A stretch of DNA of 64,000 bases, taken from assembly GCA_903813345.2 (NCBI GenBank), contig CAIIXF020000011.1:23862166-23926165 (forward strand), written 5' to 3'. Positions 61,407 through 64,000 of the stretch are shown here, one piece after another; the first letter of the stretch is position 1, and the number at the start of each line of letters is the position of its first letter. Source of the stretch: Owenia fusiformis (taxonomy: Eukaryota; Annelida; Polychaeta; Sabellida; Oweniidae). The notes under the pieces are model-generated. The model saw only the letters and a list, made by a program, of their open reading frames with translations. It was not told where the DNA came from and did no database searches. The position numbers and the translations under genes are program-made.

Positions 61407-63619
61407 TTTGTGGATGCACAACGACCTTGAACTACTTAGAAAAGACTTGGTCTGGAGATGAACATTTTGGTACTGGTACAACTCCAATATTGATTTCCGA
61501 TTCTTTACTTGCCGCTATCACTGTAAGCATATTAGTTATCAACCAACGTCAAACTATAGTCTAGCTACAAGTCATTTGGAGGCCCTAATAATACTTCCCC
61601 ACGATGTTTTGTATATTCTATATGCCCATTGATATTATATGAATTATCCATGAGAGGTGCATGTTACAGGAACTTGAATTAACTGACATCTATCGGCCAA
61701 CCTGGAAGACATAGTATATATTCTACGACTACTAGTAATATAATACATGGTCTGTCTTTCAGGTTGGCCAATAGAATCCTATTGATTAAGGCTACTGTGA
61801 TGTCTGTCTATTCAAACAGTATAATATTAGAACTAATTGAGATATTAATATATTACCCTTTATGATGTAATTCTGCAAATTTAAAAGATAGCTATCATAA
61901 GTATATGTACATTTCACATTTCAAGTAAATCATTAATTATATAGTCCAGGGGGTCTTGACTCTTGATTGTGCTTTCCTATTGCAAAATCCCTTTTTAATA
62001 TACTCTGGAGATGACTGTTTAACTTCTACATTGACACTATATAAAAAGAAGGAACAGTAATGTGTTTGTTAATGTGATCTTGAGGCAAGATAGGTGCATA
62101 TCCTTCAAAAATCAATTTGTCAAAAATACTCAAACCTTCCATAGCCCAGGTGTAGTGGCTGAAACTTTACAGCTCAGTTGGTAGAGCATCATTGACATGG
62201 TACTACAATAAGTTGTAATTAATATGAGCTCATATGGCATAGTACGGATATGATAAAGATTGGAAAATGTTTAAAAACACATCCAAGAATAGTTACTAGT
62301 CTACGTGTATACCAGTCAAAATGAAAACAAACTCAACTATCCCAAATCATAATCTAATAATCATTCAGAATCATTCAGCCTTGTTAGAAAATTACTATTT
62401 TTGGAGAAAGATATTGAAACTTAACATTTTTAGTCATCATATTTTGGGACCCATTTTTTCTGACCTGAACCCAGATTTTTTAAACTGTGGTGTCTCAGGG
62501 ACCCACTTTTTTCAGACCCTAATGAAAACACTGAGAGTGGTAGATTAAAGTGAGCAGTGTAGCAAGAATGGGTGATCTTCCTAAAAATTTTCAGCTTAGG
62601 GAGAATACATAATATGTTTAGTTCTGCATCATTAGTCAATCAACATATACTATGTATGTCACATATTTTATTCTGTGACTGTGAATTAAATCTCTAGCAT
62701 CAATTCATATATACAAAATAAATGATGCAGGTGATTTCAATTACCCACTGAAACTAAAATAATATAGAATATTGTTGGTCGCATGGCTTGAAAAGATGCA
62801 CGAAAAGCGTAATAAATGTCTTGTCATGATAATGATCAATTCCCAGAGCAAACTCCATGGGAAACGGAAAGGGGGTGCAAAAGAGTTTTACCAGGTTAAA
62901 AGTCAATTCCAGGGCAAACTCTCTGAGAATGGGGAGGGTGACAGTAAAGGTTAGAAAAGCGTAGGACGTGTCCTAACATGCAAGCCACTCCATCTGACAG
63001 GACAAATTACAGATATATACAAGTTTCCAAATAGCCCTTTAATCACCAACCAATCCAATGAAACAATGTTACAATCAAGGGTTAAAATCAACACATGTAC
63101 ATTAATAAAAGGGCATTTATGTTTACTAATAAGTTTATTGCTCAAGTCTAGATACATTTCTTATTCAGAATTCTATAGCTTATTTGCATGTCATGGGGGA
63201 GTCATTTTTACTTCCACCAATGAGGACCTCAGCTTATTTATCACCCAAAAAATGAAATTACCTGGCCTAACTGTCTGTTAAACTGCTTCATAATAACCAG
63301 ATGAATCTAAAAATAAGAAATCTAATAACTATTATGAAATAATATATGGAAAATATATAATCACATCGCTCACGAATGACCATGCAAATGACATTTGAAT
63401 ATTTATAATTATTTAATTTGTAGGACAACAAGCCTGTGCCATCTTATAATTTGAGGTCTATCAATTATGTTGTTTTTTAAGAATTATCATGGCTGACAAG
63501 CATCAATATATAAACCTTACAGTCTTTAGAAGCTAATTCACATGCAATCCAAGATAAACAAATGTCATTCGTGTGCAATATGAACCTCAGATATTATGAC
63601 CCACCTATATGTATTTAAA
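61407..63619. other. Upstream flank of the DUF21 gene
   Basis: Should hold the promoter of the minus-strand gene; no TATA box, CCAAT box or GC island is evident. A small inverted repeat lies at 61694-61772 (GGCCAACCTGGAAGACA and its inverse). At 62171-62188 AGCTCAGTTGGTAGAGCA looks like a tRNA A box but no B box follows. Nothing else recognised. Confidence 0.5.
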
Positions 63620-63620
63620 G

Positions 63621-63900
63621 CAATAGGTGGGCCAAGACTTGAATATGCAGTGACATTATATTTGGTCACCATACCAGATGGATGACATTGAAACCCTAGA
63701 AAAGGTGCAGAATGAAACATGTTAACTTATGAATGTACTATACAATTTACCAGTGGATGAATCATTAACCAAAGCTGATACAAGAAGAACTAGAGGTCAT
63801 AGTATGAAGTTGGCAAAACACCACTCGAGGACAGTTAAGAGTTGTACTTCAATTCAAAATAAACCTAGACAAGCACCATACATGTTAAGACCACCCAAAA
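63621..63900 (+). pseudogene. Fragment of a non-LTR retrotransposon (LINE) reverse transcriptase, C-terminal end
   Basis: Plus strand pieces GPRLEYAVTLYLVT, then in another frame QMDDIETLEKVQNE, then LYNLPVDESLTKADTRRTRG and HSMKL. This order (RPxLEYAxxxWxP, DIxxLEKVQRRATK, LxxLPxxxRLxxxxLxxLxxRRxRGDM) is that of the thumb/C-terminal part of CR1/Jockey-type LINE reverse transcriptases. Stops and at least two frame changes mark it as dead. It fades out before the C-run at the window end. Confidence 0.65.
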
Positions 63901-64000
63901 AGATGTGACTATAAGCACTATGATGTCCTCTAATGATGTACAACAAACCAATATCCATAAAATGCCAGCAAGGTACCCCATGTAAATTTACACCCCCCCC

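Noticed and set aside
61182-61487. A stand-alone 101-residue membrane protein
   Set aside because: Its first codon is TTG, the first ATG is at 61406, and the helix joins in phase to the DUF21 core at 37483 with family-correct wording. It is better read as exon 1.
62171-62188. tRNA gene
   Set aside because: Only an A-box-like AGCTCAGTTGGTAGAGCA is present; there is no B box and no cloverleaf pairing. At most a SINE remnant.

Overview
The window looks like AT-rich genomic DNA from an invertebrate animal, most likely a mollusc. The reasons are spliced GT-AG genes with kilobase introns, many small terminal-inverted-repeat (TIR) DNA elements, and repeats built like the bivalve 'pearl' elements (left flank, tandem core units, microsatellite, right flank). 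The species cannot be named from the sequence.

Almost the whole window is one gene on the minus strand. I assembled nine exons in consistent phase, from an ATG at 61406 to a TAA at 1078. They encode a predicted 456-residue DUF21 plus CBS-pair membrane protein of the CNNM/Mam3 metal-transport family. It resembles the short plant and fungal subtype more than vertebrate CNNM1-4, because it has no C-terminal cyclic-nucleotide-binding-like domain. Introns 1 (23.8 kb), 6 (10.8 kb) and 8 (17.0 kb) hold nearly all the remaining DNA.

Intron 1 contains a second gene on the same strand: an intronless, intact FAN1 (Fanconi-associated structure-specific nuclease, 810 residues, 46461-48893). It has the SAP-like region and the VRR_NUC nuclease core but no visible UBZ zinc finger. 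An intronless copy inside a host intron suggests a retrogene or complete intron loss.

Intron 1 also carries a very young, apparently non-autonomous LTR retrotransposon (52339-61021). It has two 2841-bp LTRs and a 4-bp target duplication, and encodes Gag and protease but no recognisable polymerase or integrase. It lies in the same orientation as both genes, 240 bp inside the host intron and about 3.4 kb upstream of FAN1.

The rest is a dense set of DNA-transposon remains. These include a hAT-type MITE with an 8-bp duplication, a Harbinger-type MITE with TTA duplication, two copies of a TA-duplicating MITE (one nested in another repeat, giving an empty/filled site comparison), several foldback elements, Tc1/mariner transposase fossils and three repeat families with internal tandem units. 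Many of these units carry the palindrome ATGGCGGCCAT. A promoter-like GC-rich island in intron 7 and three related CTCF-like motifs are the main unexplained regulatory candidates. Identities are from reading the sequence by eye; no database search was run.
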